The notes under the pieces: generated by a model | Seen by the model: only the letters and a program-made list of their open reading frames with translations | Told to the model about the DNA's origin: nothing | Database searches by the model: none | Made by a program: the position numbers and the translations under genes | Part shown: positions 1 to 6,374 of the stretch, piece after piece | Layout of the letters: each line of letters begins with the position of its first letter | Numbering within the stretch: the first letter of the stretch is position 1 | Source: Streptosporangium carneum | Lineage (GTDB): Bacteria > Actinomycetota > Actinomycetes > Streptosporangiales > Streptosporangiaceae | Direction: 5' to 3' | Length of the DNA: 50,392 nucleotides | NCBI RefSeq assembly: GCF_027922005.1 | Contig: NZ_BSEV01000043.1 | Location: 1-50,392, forward strand

Positions 1-240
1 CGCCGGAGGGCGGTCGTCCTCCGGCGCGGGCCGACACCCGCGGTGGAACAGCACCGGCGGGTTTCCGAAAACGACCGGGCCGTACGGGGAGCCGTACACG
101 CCGAACGCGACACGCACCGCATGGTGCGCGCCGATGTCGACGACCTCGACCGTGACACCGTCCAGCCCCTGAGGGGTTCCTCGACCGGCGCACCCTGGCC
201 AAGACAGTCCGGCCAGCTCTGCGAGGTCGCTCCGCGCCAC
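1..240 (-). CDS. Partial hypothetical protein, cut by left window edge
   Basis: Reading the minus strand from a GTG at 240 gives an open frame to base 1 with strongly GC-biased third positions and a protein-like sequence (GLDGVTVEVVDIGAHHAVRV, then YGSPYGPVVFGNPPVLFHRG). The frame stays open upstream of 240, so the true start could lie further right and overlap the next gene. No family was recognised. The plus-strand ORF over the same bases looks like its shadow: its composition is Arg/Asp-rich and featureless. The only point in favour of that ORF is that its stop overlaps the ATG at 276. Confidence 0.5.
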   Translation of the reverse strand, partial: MARSDLAELAGLSWPGCAGRGTPQGLDGVTVEVVDIGAHHAVRVAFGVYGSPYGPVVFGNPPVLFHRGCRPAPEDDRPPA

Positions 241-275
241 GAAGGATCTGAGGACTGCAAGCTTCGGAGGACACG

Positions 276-758
276 ATGAACAACGAGACGGCCGCACTGC
301 TCTTCGATGTGGTCGAGCGTCTCCAGAAGAACATCGCCGCCTGTGACCGCCCCGCGATCGTCGCTCTCGAAGGAGAGCGGAGGCTCGTGCTCAGCGACTA
401 CGACTACCTCCGCGGCCCGCGGTCCGCCGTCTCGTTCGAGACGCGCGCAGCCGCCAGAGCACAGGAGATCCAGGCGACGCGATGGGTGTTCGCCGTCCCT
501 TTGGTATGGGTCACCACACCTGACACCGTCTACAGCCGGGCCGTGTCCAACCATCCTCTACGCGAAGGGGAACAGGAAACGATCACCTGGATGAGTTTCC
601 ACGAAAGCGACGGCGTGGATTACGGGCGTGTCCCGTACGCACGCCGCCCCAGCGGAGAACCGGTGTTCGACGACCCGGAGATGTTCGCCGTAGGCGTGCG
701 TCCTGCCCAGGCCATGCCGGGCTGCACACTCCTGCACGAACTCTTCCCGGGCGGATGA
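276..758 (+). CDS. Hypothetical protein, 160 aa
   Basis: A 160-residue soluble protein with no signal peptide or membrane segment. It starts at an ATG preceded by GGAGG at 266-270, a good ribosome binding site. The N-terminus is a helix-like stretch (ALLFDVVERLQKNIAA). The middle is acidic and aromatic (LVLSDYDYLRG), followed by a segment rich in Trp, Val and Thr (RWVFAVPLVWVTTPDTVYSRAV). I do not recognise a family or catalytic motif. It is convergent with the AraC-type gene to its right and divergent from the edge-truncated gene to its left, so context gives no function. Confidence 0.7.
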   Translation: MNNETAALLFDVVERLQKNIAACDRPAIVALEGERRLVLSDYDYLRGPRSAVSFETRAAARAQEIQATRWVFAVPLVWVTTPDTVYSRAVSNHPLREGEQETITWMSFHESDGVDYGRVPYARRPSGEPVFDDPEMFAVGVRPAQAMPGCTLLHELFPGG

Positions 759-847
759 GGGGAGCCTCCTTGACGTGGGCCCCCTCGACCTGACTCTCAC
801 CTGGGACTTGGATCTCCTTTCTGCGGGCCGGTCGCTCACGGCGCCGG

Positions 848-1696
848 TCAGGCCGCGCCGCCGTGTGCCGGCCAGGCTGTGTCGTCGGCGGTCAGCCACG
901 GCTCGTTCGCGGCGGCGGCGGGGGTCGTCCCGGTGAACGCGCGGACGTCGTGGTGAAGGTGGGACTGGTCGGCGTAACCGCCGTCCGCCGCCACCCGCGC
1001 GGGGGTGTGCCCACGCACCAGGCGGTGGACGGCGTGATCGAAGCGGACCAGCATGGCGGCGCGTTTGGGCGTCAGGCCGATCTGCGAGCCGAAGCGTGAC
1101 CACATGCGCTGGCGGCTCCACCCGGTCCGGGCCGTGAGGTCGCTCACGCGGGCCCGGCCGCGGCTGGCGACGATCCGGCGCCAGGCCCAGGCGACCTCGG
1201 GATCGACCGGCCTGCCCGCCTGGAGCCGGGGGAACAGTTCCGTGTCGATCAGCGCGAAGCGCTCCGGCCAGGTTCGCGCATGGTGAAGCCGCTCCCGCAG
1301 GCGCGACGTGTCGCGGCCCCACAGGTCGTCGAGTGCGACGACCCTCCCGCGCAACTCCCCGAGCGGGAACCCGAGCACGTGGTGCGCGGCAAGCGGAGAC
1401 AGGCGTATCTGCACGCACTCGACGCCGTCGGCGCGCACCTGGAACGCGCTGAAGGCGAGCCCGGCGGCCAGGCTCTTCAACCGCGTCCGGCCGGTCTCGC
1501 CGTGGACGTCGAACGAGCGGTCACCGAACTCGACGGCCACGGTGACGGCGGGATGAGGGATGGCTCGCAGTTCGGTCGGGCTGTCGCCGCCAATACGGAA
1601 TCCGGCCATGTCGACACCGGGCAACGCGGTTGCCCGTGACGGTCGCGCGATCTCCCAGGCAGCGGTGGAGTCTGCCTCCCGGCGAACTGGTCGCAC
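848..1696 (-). CDS. AraC-family transcriptional regulator
   Basis: A DNA-binding regulator of about 282 residues. The N-terminal part (starting WEIARP) resembles the ligand or dimerisation domain seen before the helix-turn-helix in many actinobacterial AraC proteins. The C-terminal 100 residues carry the double HTH, including VSDLTARTGWSRQRMWSRFGSQIGLTPKRAAMLVRF and the closing GGYADQSHLHHDVRAFTGTTP signature. The chosen GTG at 1696 keeps the conserved N-terminus and lies six bases after a TATAGT box, which fits a leaderless mRNA; ATG 1609 would remove part of that domain. The gene is divergent from the alpha/beta hydrolase at 1818, a likely target. Confidence 0.85.
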   Translation of the reverse strand: MRPVRREADSTAAWEIARPSRATALPGVDMAGFRIGGDSPTELRAIPHPAVTVAVEFGDRSFDVHGETGRTRLKSLAAGLAFSAFQVRADGVECVQIRLSPLAAHHVLGFPLGELRGRVVALDDLWGRDTSRLRERLHHARTWPERFALIDTELFPRLQAGRPVDPEVAWAWRRIVASRGRARVSDLTARTGWSRQRMWSRFGSQIGLTPKRAAMLVRFDHAVHRLVRGHTPARVAADGGYADQSHLHHDVRAFTGTTPAAAANEPWLTADDTAWPAHGGAA

Positions 1697-1702
1697 GCCT
1701 CG

Positions 1703-1708
1703 ACTATA
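1703..1708 (-). promoter_or_regulatory. -10 box TATAGT for the AraC-family gene (leaderless)
   Basis: TATAGT on the minus strand is followed by six bases and then the GTG start, with no Shine-Dalgarno sequence. This is the usual geometry of actinobacterial leaderless transcripts. No convincing -35 box is visible. Confidence 0.5.
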
Positions 1709-1817
1709 CGAGCGGCTCGGCGGGGTCGACCAGCGCGTGAGACGGCGACATTTCTTCAAGACGCGTCGCGCCGCCACCGGGATGGTGTTGTCACCCGGAC
1801 CGACCGACGGAGGAACC

Positions 1818-2819
1818 TTGGACGAGACGACCAGCCCGCAAGACCAACGCACCCACGGCCGCGCGGACGCGGCGCCGAGCGCCGCACGCGGGCTGCGGGC
1901 ATGGAGTCGACGGCGACGGATCACGTCGCTGGCCGTCGCCGGACTGGTCGTCCTGCTGGCGGGGAACACGGTGTCAGTGCGCACGGAGACAGCCGAGGCC
2001 TCCGGCGAGCAGATCGTGCGCCTTCCCGGCGGGGACGTCCACGTCGTGCAGGACGGACCGCCCGGCGCGCCCGCGGTGGTGCTCCTGCACGGCCTGGCCG
2101 GCTCGGCGGCATGGTGGGATCCGGTGCTGCCGCCGTTGCGGGACCTGCGCGTGGTGCGGGTGGACCTGCTCGGGCACGGCGGATCAGCGAAACCGGTCGA
2201 GGGTTACGGCATCGCGGAGCAGGCACACCGGGTCGGGGCCGTGCTCGATCAGCTCGGGGTGCGCCGCGCGACCGTCGTCGGGCATTCCACCGGCGGCGCC
2301 GTCGCCACGTCGCTGGCCGAGCGGCGCCGCGACCTGGTGACGGCGCTCGTGCTGATCGACACCGGCCCGCGGGCTGACGCGTTCCTCGGCGACGGCTTCG
2401 TCGCCCGCCTGATGACCACGCCGGTGGCAGGGGAGCTGATCTGGCGACTGCGCACCGACGGCACGATCCGCGACGCGCTGAGCACCGCGTTCACCCGCGA
2501 GGTGCGGGTCCCCGACCAGATCGTCGCCGACATCCGGGGCATGACCTACCGCGGCCTCATCGCGACCGACGAGGCGTCCAGCGCGTACTTGAAGGAACGG
2601 CCCATCCCCGACCGGCTCGCCGGCCTCGGCCTGCCGACCCTGGTGATCTTCGGCTCCCAGGACCGGCGATGGCAGCCGTCCTCCGCCCAGGACTACCGGC
2701 GAGTCCCCCGCGCCCGGATCGAGATCCTCGACGGCGTCGGCCACACACCCATGTTCGAGGACCCCGGCGCCACCGGAGCCCTCCTGCATGACTTCGCCGT
2801 CGAAGCCGCGCCACGCTGA
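1818..2819 (+). CDS. Membrane-anchored alpha/beta hydrolase
   Basis: A 333-residue serine hydrolase of the alpha/beta fold. The TTG start is chosen because GGAGG lies five bases upstream (1809-1813). Residues 31-34 are Arg-rich and are followed by a hydrophobic segment at about 35-52, a signal anchor that should place the catalytic domain outside. The fold signatures are HGLAG (91-95, oxyanion loop), the nucleophile elbow GHSTGG (155-160, Ser157), Asp282 in GSQDRRW and His309 in GHTP, a complete catalytic triad. The substrate cannot be told; esterases, haloperoxidase-like and C-C hydrolases share this pattern. It is divergent from the AraC regulator. Confidence 0.88.
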   Translation: MDETTSPQDQRTHGRADAAPSAARGLRAWSRRRRITSLAVAGLVVLLAGNTVSVRTETAEASGEQIVRLPGGDVHVVQDGPPGAPAVVLLHGLAGSAAWWDPVLPPLRDLRVVRVDLLGHGGSAKPVEGYGIAEQAHRVGAVLDQLGVRRATVVGHSTGGAVATSLAERRRDLVTALVLIDTGPRADAFLGDGFVARLMTTPVAGELIWRLRTDGTIRDALSTAFTREVRVPDQIVADIRGMTYRGLIATDEASSAYLKERPIPDRLAGLGLPTLVIFGSQDRRWQPSSAQDYRRVPRARIEILDGVGHTPMFEDPGATGALLHDFAVEAAPR

Positions 2820-2836
2820 CGAGGCGGAGCCCACCT

Positions 2837-2868
2837 GAAGATCGCTTTGCGGATCCGAAGCGATCTTC
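2837..2868. terminator. Bidirectional hairpin between convergent genes
   Basis: Perfect 11-bp arms, GAAGATCGCTT and AAGCGATCTTC, are separated by a 10-base loop, between the hydrolase stop at 2819 and the VOC gene stop at 2889. It can end transcripts from both sides. Confidence 0.8.
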
Positions 2869-2888
2869 TCCCGGGTACGCCCTCGCCC

Positions 2889-3305
2889 CTAGCCCTCCTT
2901 GAACTGCTCCGCGTACTCGGCGGACGGCTCGATCGGCGTGATCACGTCGATCAGCACCCCGTTCGGATCGGCGACGATGAAGTGCCGCTGCCCGAAGCCC
3001 TCGCTACGCAGCTCCAGCTCGGGCCGCAGGCCATGCCGTACGACCAGCCGCTCCCACTCCGCGTCGACGTCCTCCACCTCGAAGTTGAGCAGCAGCCCCC
3101 GCACCGGCGCCCGGTACGCCTCGGGCAGTGTCGGGTGCTGGTGGTCGAGCAGGGCCAGTTCGTACGGCTGCGCGCCGGGCCGCCGCAGACTCACGTACCA
3201 GTCCGCCTCGAAGGTCGGCTCGAAGCCGAACAGGCCGACGTAGAAGTCCCGGCTCTCGGCCAGGCGCTCGGTGCAGACGACCGGATAGAAGCTGGTCAGG
3301 ATCAT
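2889..3305 (-). CDS. VOC/glyoxalase-family protein
   Basis: A 138-residue single vicinal-oxygen-chelate domain. It begins MILTSFYPVVCTERLAESRDFYVGLFGFEP, the typical first beta-alpha unit, and ends with QRHFIVADPNGVLIDVITPIEP, the typical last strand pair. The ATG at 3305 is preferred because AAGGGG lies six bases upstream; an in-frame ATG at 3323 would cover one operator copy. Members include glyoxalases, dioxygenases and antibiotic-sequestering proteins; the substrate is unknown. It is divergent from the TetR regulator, with two operator copies between them, so TetR control is likely. Confidence 0.85.
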   Translation of the reverse strand: MILTSFYPVVCTERLAESRDFYVGLFGFEPTFEADWYVSLRRPGAQPYELALLDHQHPTLPEAYRAPVRGLLLNFEVEDVDAEWERLVVRHGLRPELELRSEGFGQRHFIVADPNGVLIDVITPIEPSAEYAEQFKEG

Positions 3306-3321
3306 GGCGAACCCCTTTCGC

Positions 3322-3336
3322 ATACCGTCAGTACGC
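3322..3336. promoter_or_regulatory. Operator copy 1 for the TetR/VOC pair
   Basis: ATACCGTCAGTACGC. The second copy at 3349-3363, read on the opposite strand, is ATACCGATGGTACGC, identical at 12 of 15 positions. Both lie in the 79-bp divergent intergenic region, so they are the obvious candidate binding sites for the adjacent TetR protein. Confidence 0.6.
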
Positions 3337-3348
3337 GAAAGCTATTTG

Positions 3349-3363
3349 GCGTACCATCGGTAT
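3349..3363. promoter_or_regulatory. Operator copy 2 for the TetR/VOC pair
   Basis: GCGTACCATCGGTAT contains the perfect inverted repeat TACC-ATC-GGTA and is the reverse-complement counterpart of the site at 3322-3336. The centres are 27 bp apart, compatible with two TetR dimers covering both promoters. Confidence 0.6.
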
Positions 3364-3384
3364 GTCAACAGCGCGAGGAGCGAC

Positions 3385-3963
3385 ATGAGCAGAGCCGAGC
3401 AACGCGAACAGACCAGGCGCACACTGCTACGGGAGAGCAGGCGGCTGTTCACGGCCAAGGGCTACGGCGCCGTGGGCCTGTCCCAGATCGTCAACGCCGC
3501 CGGCGTCACCAAGGGCGCCCTCTACCACCACTTCGACGGCAAGGCGGCGCTGTTCCGAGCCGTCCTGGCGCAGGTGCAGGAGGAGGTCGGCCGGCGCGTG
3601 GCCGCGACCGCCGACGCCGAGCCGGACCTCTGGGACCAACTCGTCGCCGGATGCCACGCCTTCCTCACCGCGAGCGCCGACCCGGACGTCCAGCGGATCA
3701 TGCTGATCGACGCCCCTGCCGTACTCGGCTGGAACGAGTGGCGCGCGCTCGACGAAGCCGCCTCGGCCCGCCACCTGTCCGACGCGCTGACTCACCTGAT
3801 CGAGGCCGGCGTCATCGCCAGGCAACCGGTCGCCCCCCTGGTCCGCCTGCTCTCCGGCGCCATGAACGAGGCCGCCCTGTGGCTCGCCACCTCGGCCGAC
3901 CCCGGCGACCTCGCCGACACCAAGGCCGCCCTCACCCGCATGCTGGAGTCCCTGCGCGGCTGA
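3385..3963 (+). CDS. TetR-family transcriptional regulator
   Basis: A 192-residue repressor-type protein. The N-terminal HTH is clear (residues 10-52: RRTLLRESRRLFTAKGYGAVGLSQIVNAAGVTKGALYHHFDGK). The rest is a helical ligand-binding domain. The ATG at 3385 has GAGGAG upstream and fits the family start; an ORF extension to 3304 would run through the operators. It is divergent from the VOC gene, and the two near-identical operator sites between them suggest autoregulation and control of that gene. The ligand is unknown. Confidence 0.92.
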   Translation: MSRAEQREQTRRTLLRESRRLFTAKGYGAVGLSQIVNAAGVTKGALYHHFDGKAALFRAVLAQVQEEVGRRVAATADAEPDLWDQLVAGCHAFLTASADPDVQRIMLIDAPAVLGWNEWRALDEAASARHLSDALTHLIEAGVIARQPVAPLVRLLSGAMNEAALWLATSADPGDLADTKAALTRMLESLRG

Positions 3964-3985
3964 CCGGCGGTTCAGCCGGGAAAAC

Positions 3986-4028
3986 GACGAGATCCCGCCC
4001 GATCAAGCCGATCGGACGGGATCTCGTC
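3986..4028 (-). terminator. Terminator hairpin, copy A (orphan member of a three-copy family)
   Basis: Arms of 19 bases (GACGAGATCCCGCCCGATC and GATCGGACGGGATCTCGTC) are fully paired in minus-strand RNA with one G-U wobble, and have a C-A mismatch on the plus strand. TTTTCCC follows in the minus direction, so it ends minus-strand transcripts. Near-identical copies lie behind the two tRNA-Ala genes (7438-7476 and 21719-21761). Here it follows the small membrane ORF whose stop is at 4039. Confidence 0.8.
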
Positions 4029-4038
4029 ACCTTCCCTC

Positions 4039-4314
4039 TCACGTCCTCCGGGAGTAGCCACAGGATCGGCGGCTCTCATTGCCGCCGTGATCGCCCGGGC
4101 GGTGCAGGCGGGCTCCGTCCCGATGGCGGCGCCTTCGACCGGCCGCGCTCTGGAGCCTCGTACCGGTCAGCGGCGGACGGCACGGAGAAGGCGGTTCGAA
4201 GGTGGACGGCGGCCGAGGCCAGGGCCTACCCGGCCACAGGACGGCGGCGGCGGCGATCGCGGAGATCGTCAACAGGACGCCCAGCAGAATTTCGAGAAGC
4301 GCAGTGGTCGACAT
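4039..4314 (-). CDS. Small single-pass membrane protein, hypothetical
   Basis: A 91-residue ORF starting MSTTALLEILLGVLLTISAIAAAAVLW, one confident transmembrane segment, followed by a Pro/Arg-rich tail with no known domain. GGAGGG lies five bases before the ATG, and a minus-oriented terminator starts 11 bases after the stop; both support a real transcription unit. The low-complexity tail makes the C-terminal part less certain. No function can be assigned. Confidence 0.5.
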   Translation of the reverse strand: MSTTALLEILLGVLLTISAIAAAAVLWPGRPWPRPPSTFEPPSPCRPPLTGTRLQSAAGRRRRHRDGARLHRPGDHGGNESRRSCGYSRRT

Positions 4315-4564
4315 CGAGCCCTCCCTCGACCTCGCTGTGGACATGTGACCACGAGGACGAAGGTCTTCCCACACCCCCATGTCGCACGAGGGCCACCCCG
4401 CCGGGTCTCCTTGTGCTCGAGGACCGTGATGACGATCGGGGTGTCGGACGGTGGGTACTCCCCTCCGCATTGAGTCCACTATCCGTGCAGCTCAGGCCCT
4501 AGTCAAATGCCCGCGACCATTCCCGGCCACCGCCCCAGGGGTAGAGCGCCGCCCAGGAAGTGGC
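4315..4564. other. Non-coding stretch upstream of riboswitch
   Basis: About 250 bases between the start of the small membrane ORF (minus) and the promoter of the riboswitch (plus). It should hold the minus-strand promoter. Longer ORFs across it lack start signals. No repeat or RNA gene is seen. Confidence 0.4.
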
Positions 4565-4570
4565 CTAATC
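4565..4570 (+). promoter_or_regulatory. -10 box TAATCT for the riboswitch-terC transcript
   Basis: TAATCT lies about eight bases before the first paired base of the aptamer, placing the transcription start at roughly 4577. A clear -35 box was not found. Confidence 0.45.
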
Positions 4571-4578
4571 TGGGACGA

Positions 4579-4673
4579 CGAGGGGAGTACTTCCCAAGAG
4601 CCGATCCGGTCAGTACGGACGTTTCGAAACGTCCCCGGGCGGCCGCCCGCAGGCGTGGGCGAAGGAGACCTCG
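4579..4673 (+). promoter_or_regulatory. yybP-ykoY-type manganese riboswitch
   Basis: The leader has the conserved blocks of this aptamer: GAGGGGAGTA near the 5' end, an internal CCGGTCAGTACGG element, a GC-rich variable stem (4624-4656), and GGGCGAAGGAGACCTCG at the 3' end. The ends pair as CGAGG (4579-4583) with CCTCG (4669-4673) to form P1. The gene it precedes is TerC-family, a known partner of Mn2+-sensing yybP-ykoY RNAs. The 28 bases between P1 and the ATG contain the ribosome binding site, so translational control is the simplest model. Identification is from memory of the consensus, not from a covariance search. Confidence 0.82.
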
Positions 4674-4701
4674 AACAGCCGAGCGCGTTCGAGGAGATCT
4701 C

Positions 4702-5739
4702 ATGCCCGCCGAGACAGTCCTGTCGGCAGCCAATCTTGAAACGATTGGTTCGCCGAAACTGTGGACGATCACTGTGGCAGCTCTGACGTTACTGCTGACC
4801 GTGGACTTCATACTGACACGGCGCCCGCACAAAGTGCGGATGCGCGAGGCGGTGGGCTGGTCGGTCTTCTACCTGGCACTGCCTCTGATCTTCGGCGTCT
4901 ACGTATGGGGGGTCTTCGGGTCCGGTGTGGCGACGGAGTTCTTCACCGGCTACGTGGTGGAGAAGTCACTGTCGGTGGACAACCTGTTCGTGTTCATGCT
5001 GCTGCTGTCCGCCTTCGCGGTCCCGCCCGCGTTGGCCCAACGGGTCCTGCTGTACGGCATCATCGGGGCACTGGTACTGCGCGCGATCTTCATCGCCCTG
5101 GGGGCGGCCGTTCTGCAGAGCGGCACATGGGCGTTCCTGCTGTTCGGCGGGATACTGGTCGTCACCGCTGGGAAGATCCTCAAGGACGCGCTGAGCGGGA
5201 GGGAACAGACGGTCGACATCTCCTCCATGCGCACGATCCGGCTGCTGCGGCGCTTCGTGCCCGTCACCGACGACTATCGCGGCTCCCACCTGGTCGTTCG
5301 CGAGGGCGGCCGCCGCGCTCTGACCCCGCTGGCGCTGGCCATCGTGGCCGTCTTCGCCACCGACATCGTCTTCGCCGTCGACTCGGTGCCTGCGGTGTAC
5401 GGCGTGACCGAGGACCCCTTCCTCGTCTTCGCCACCAACGCCTTCGCCCTGCTGGGCCTGCGAGCGCTCTACTTCGTGCTCCTGGGTGTCCTGACGAAAC
5501 TGCGGCACCTGAACCACGGACTCGGCGTCATCCTGGCCTTCATCGGGATCAAGCTCGTTCTGCACTGGGCGCACGGCGTCTGGGCGTGGGTCCCGGAGAT
5601 TCCTACTCCGATCTCGCTGGGGGTCATCGTCGCGGTCCTGATCACCGTCACGATCACGAGTGTGTACGTCAACCGCCGCGACGCGAATCCCGCCTCCTCA
5701 CCCGCCGAACCCGAACCCCACTCGTGGCCGACGCACTAG
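4702..5739 (+). CDS. TerC-family integral membrane protein (probable Mn2+ exporter)
   Basis: A 345-residue polytopic protein with about nine hydrophobic segments. It has the TerC hallmarks FFTGYVVEKSLSVDNLFVFMLLLSAF and a second acidic membrane motif FATDIVFAVDSVPAVYGVTEDPFLVFATNAFALLGLRALYF. TerC proteins are linked to Mn2+ efflux, metal loading of exported enzymes and tellurite resistance. The ATG at 4702 has GAGGAG six bases upstream; the longer frame would translate the riboswitch. The riboswitch supports Mn2+ as substrate. The gene is convergent with the MarR gene. Confidence 0.93.
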   Translation: MPAETVLSAANLETIGSPKLWTITVAALTLLLTVDFILTRRPHKVRMREAVGWSVFYLALPLIFGVYVWGVFGSGVATEFFTGYVVEKSLSVDNLFVFMLLLSAFAVPPALAQRVLLYGIIGALVLRAIFIALGAAVLQSGTWAFLLFGGILVVTAGKILKDALSGREQTVDISSMRTIRLLRRFVPVTDDYRGSHLVVREGGRRALTPLALAIVAVFATDIVFAVDSVPAVYGVTEDPFLVFATNAFALLGLRALYFVLLGVLTKLRHLNHGLGVILAFIGIKLVLHWAHGVWAWVPEIPTPISLGVIVAVLITVTITSVYVNRRDANPASSPAEPEPHSWPTH

Positions 5740-5757
5740 ATGATTGATTCCAAGGGC

Positions 5758-5779
5758 CAGCCGCAGGAAGACGCGGCTG
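5758..5779. terminator. Hairpin after the TerC-family gene
   Basis: CAGCCGC at 5758-5764 pairs with GCGGCTG at 5773-5779 around an eight-base loop, 19 bases after the stop. It lacks a T-run. Confidence 0.5.
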
Positions 5780-5789
5780 CGGAGACAGG

Positions 5790-5838
5790 GCGAGGGTGTC
5801 GACGCTCAGCGTGTGACGACTGACATGGACACCCTCGC
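5790..5838. terminator. Long-arm hairpin between terC-family and marR genes
   Basis: GCGAGGGTGTC (5790-5800) and GACACCCTCGC (5828-5838) are perfect 11-bp arms around a 27-base loop, between convergent genes. It probably serves both. Confidence 0.6.
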
Positions 5839-5864
5839 AGCAGATGCGTTTCATACTCCCGCTG

Positions 5865-6287
5865 TCAGCCCAGCGCCTTTCGCAGCAGCGCCGTCAACTG
5901 GTCCTGCTCGTCGGGTGAAAGTCGTCCGATCGCCGTGCGGGCGAAGGTGAAGGCTTCTGCGAACCGGTGGTTGACCTCGTCTCCTCGGGGGGTTCGCGCC
6001 ACGAGTCGTGCCCGGCGGTCCCGGGGATTCGGTTCGCGGGCCACGAGGCCGAGCCCTTCGAGACGCGCCACGATCTGGGTGATGTTGGAGGCGTCGCAGC
6101 CGAGCTCCTCGGCCAAGGCTCCCATGCCGCGGCGCTCGTCGAGCCGCCCGAGCACACATGCCTGCGCCGAGCTGAGCGACAGCTCCGCCGCCGCCGCCTC
6201 GTAGGCACGGTCGTACACGTCGATCAGCTCGAACAAAACGGCCTCAGCCTTGGAGGAGGTGGCTACGGGTCCGTTTGGCAGCGCCAT
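5865..6287 (-). CDS. MarR-family transcriptional regulator
   Basis: A 140-residue winged-helix protein. The wHTH spans about residues 50-97 (MGALAEELGCDASNITQIVARLEGLGLVAREPNPRDRRARLV), including the DRRA wing, flanked by dimerisation helices. The ATG at 6287 lies six bases after a TAGGCT -10 box with TTGAGT 17 bases further up, so the mRNA is probably leaderless. The -35 box lies within an operator copy that recurs 35 bp away near the divergent oxidoreductase gene, which predicts autoregulation and control of that gene. Confidence 0.93.
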   Translation of the reverse strand: MALPNGPVATSSKAEAVLFELIDVYDRAYEAAAAELSLSSAQACVLGRLDERRGMGALAEELGCDASNITQIVARLEGLGLVAREPNPRDRRARLVARTPRGDEVNHRFAEAFTFARTAIGRLSPDEQDQLTALLRKALG

Positions 6288-6293
6288 GGCGCC

Positions 6294-6322
6294 AGCCTAG
6301 AGGAGTTATTTGATTCACTCAA
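6294..6322 (-). promoter_or_regulatory. Promoter of the marR-type gene, overlapped by operator
   Basis: On the minus strand TTGAGT (6322-6317), a 17-base spacer and TAGGCT (6299-6294) are followed by GGCGCC and the ATG. The -35 hexamer lies within the operator at 6310-6323, so bound MarR would block polymerase. Confidence 0.7.
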
Positions 6323-6323
6323 G
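6310..6323. promoter_or_regulatory. MarR operator copy 1
   Basis: TTGATTCACTCAAG, containing the inverted repeat TTGA-TTCAC-TCAA. An exact copy lies at 6345-6358. Confidence 0.75.
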
Positions 6324-6343
6324 CAGATGTGGTCCAATCAATA

Positions 6344-6358
6344 CTTGATTCACTCAAG
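6344..6358. promoter_or_regulatory. MarR operator copy 2
   Basis: CTTGATTCACTCAAG, an inverted repeat with arms CTTGA and TCAAG, 17 bases before the oxidoreductase start. It matches copy 1 over 14 bases with a 35-bp offset. Its position near the start suggests a block on transcription initiation or early elongation of that gene. Confidence 0.75.
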
Positions 6359-6374
6359 TAATGAAGGGGAGCCG

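Noticed and set aside
43..279. Plus-strand ORF whose stop overlaps the ATG at 276
   Set aside because: Its product is Arg/Asp-rich without structure, while the opposite strand has a protein-like frame with biased codon use. The overlap is probably chance.
2847..4502. 551-residue plus-strand ORF
   Set aside because: It runs antisense to the VOC gene, through the operators and out of frame across the TetR gene, with low-complexity Arg/Pro content: a high-GC shadow.
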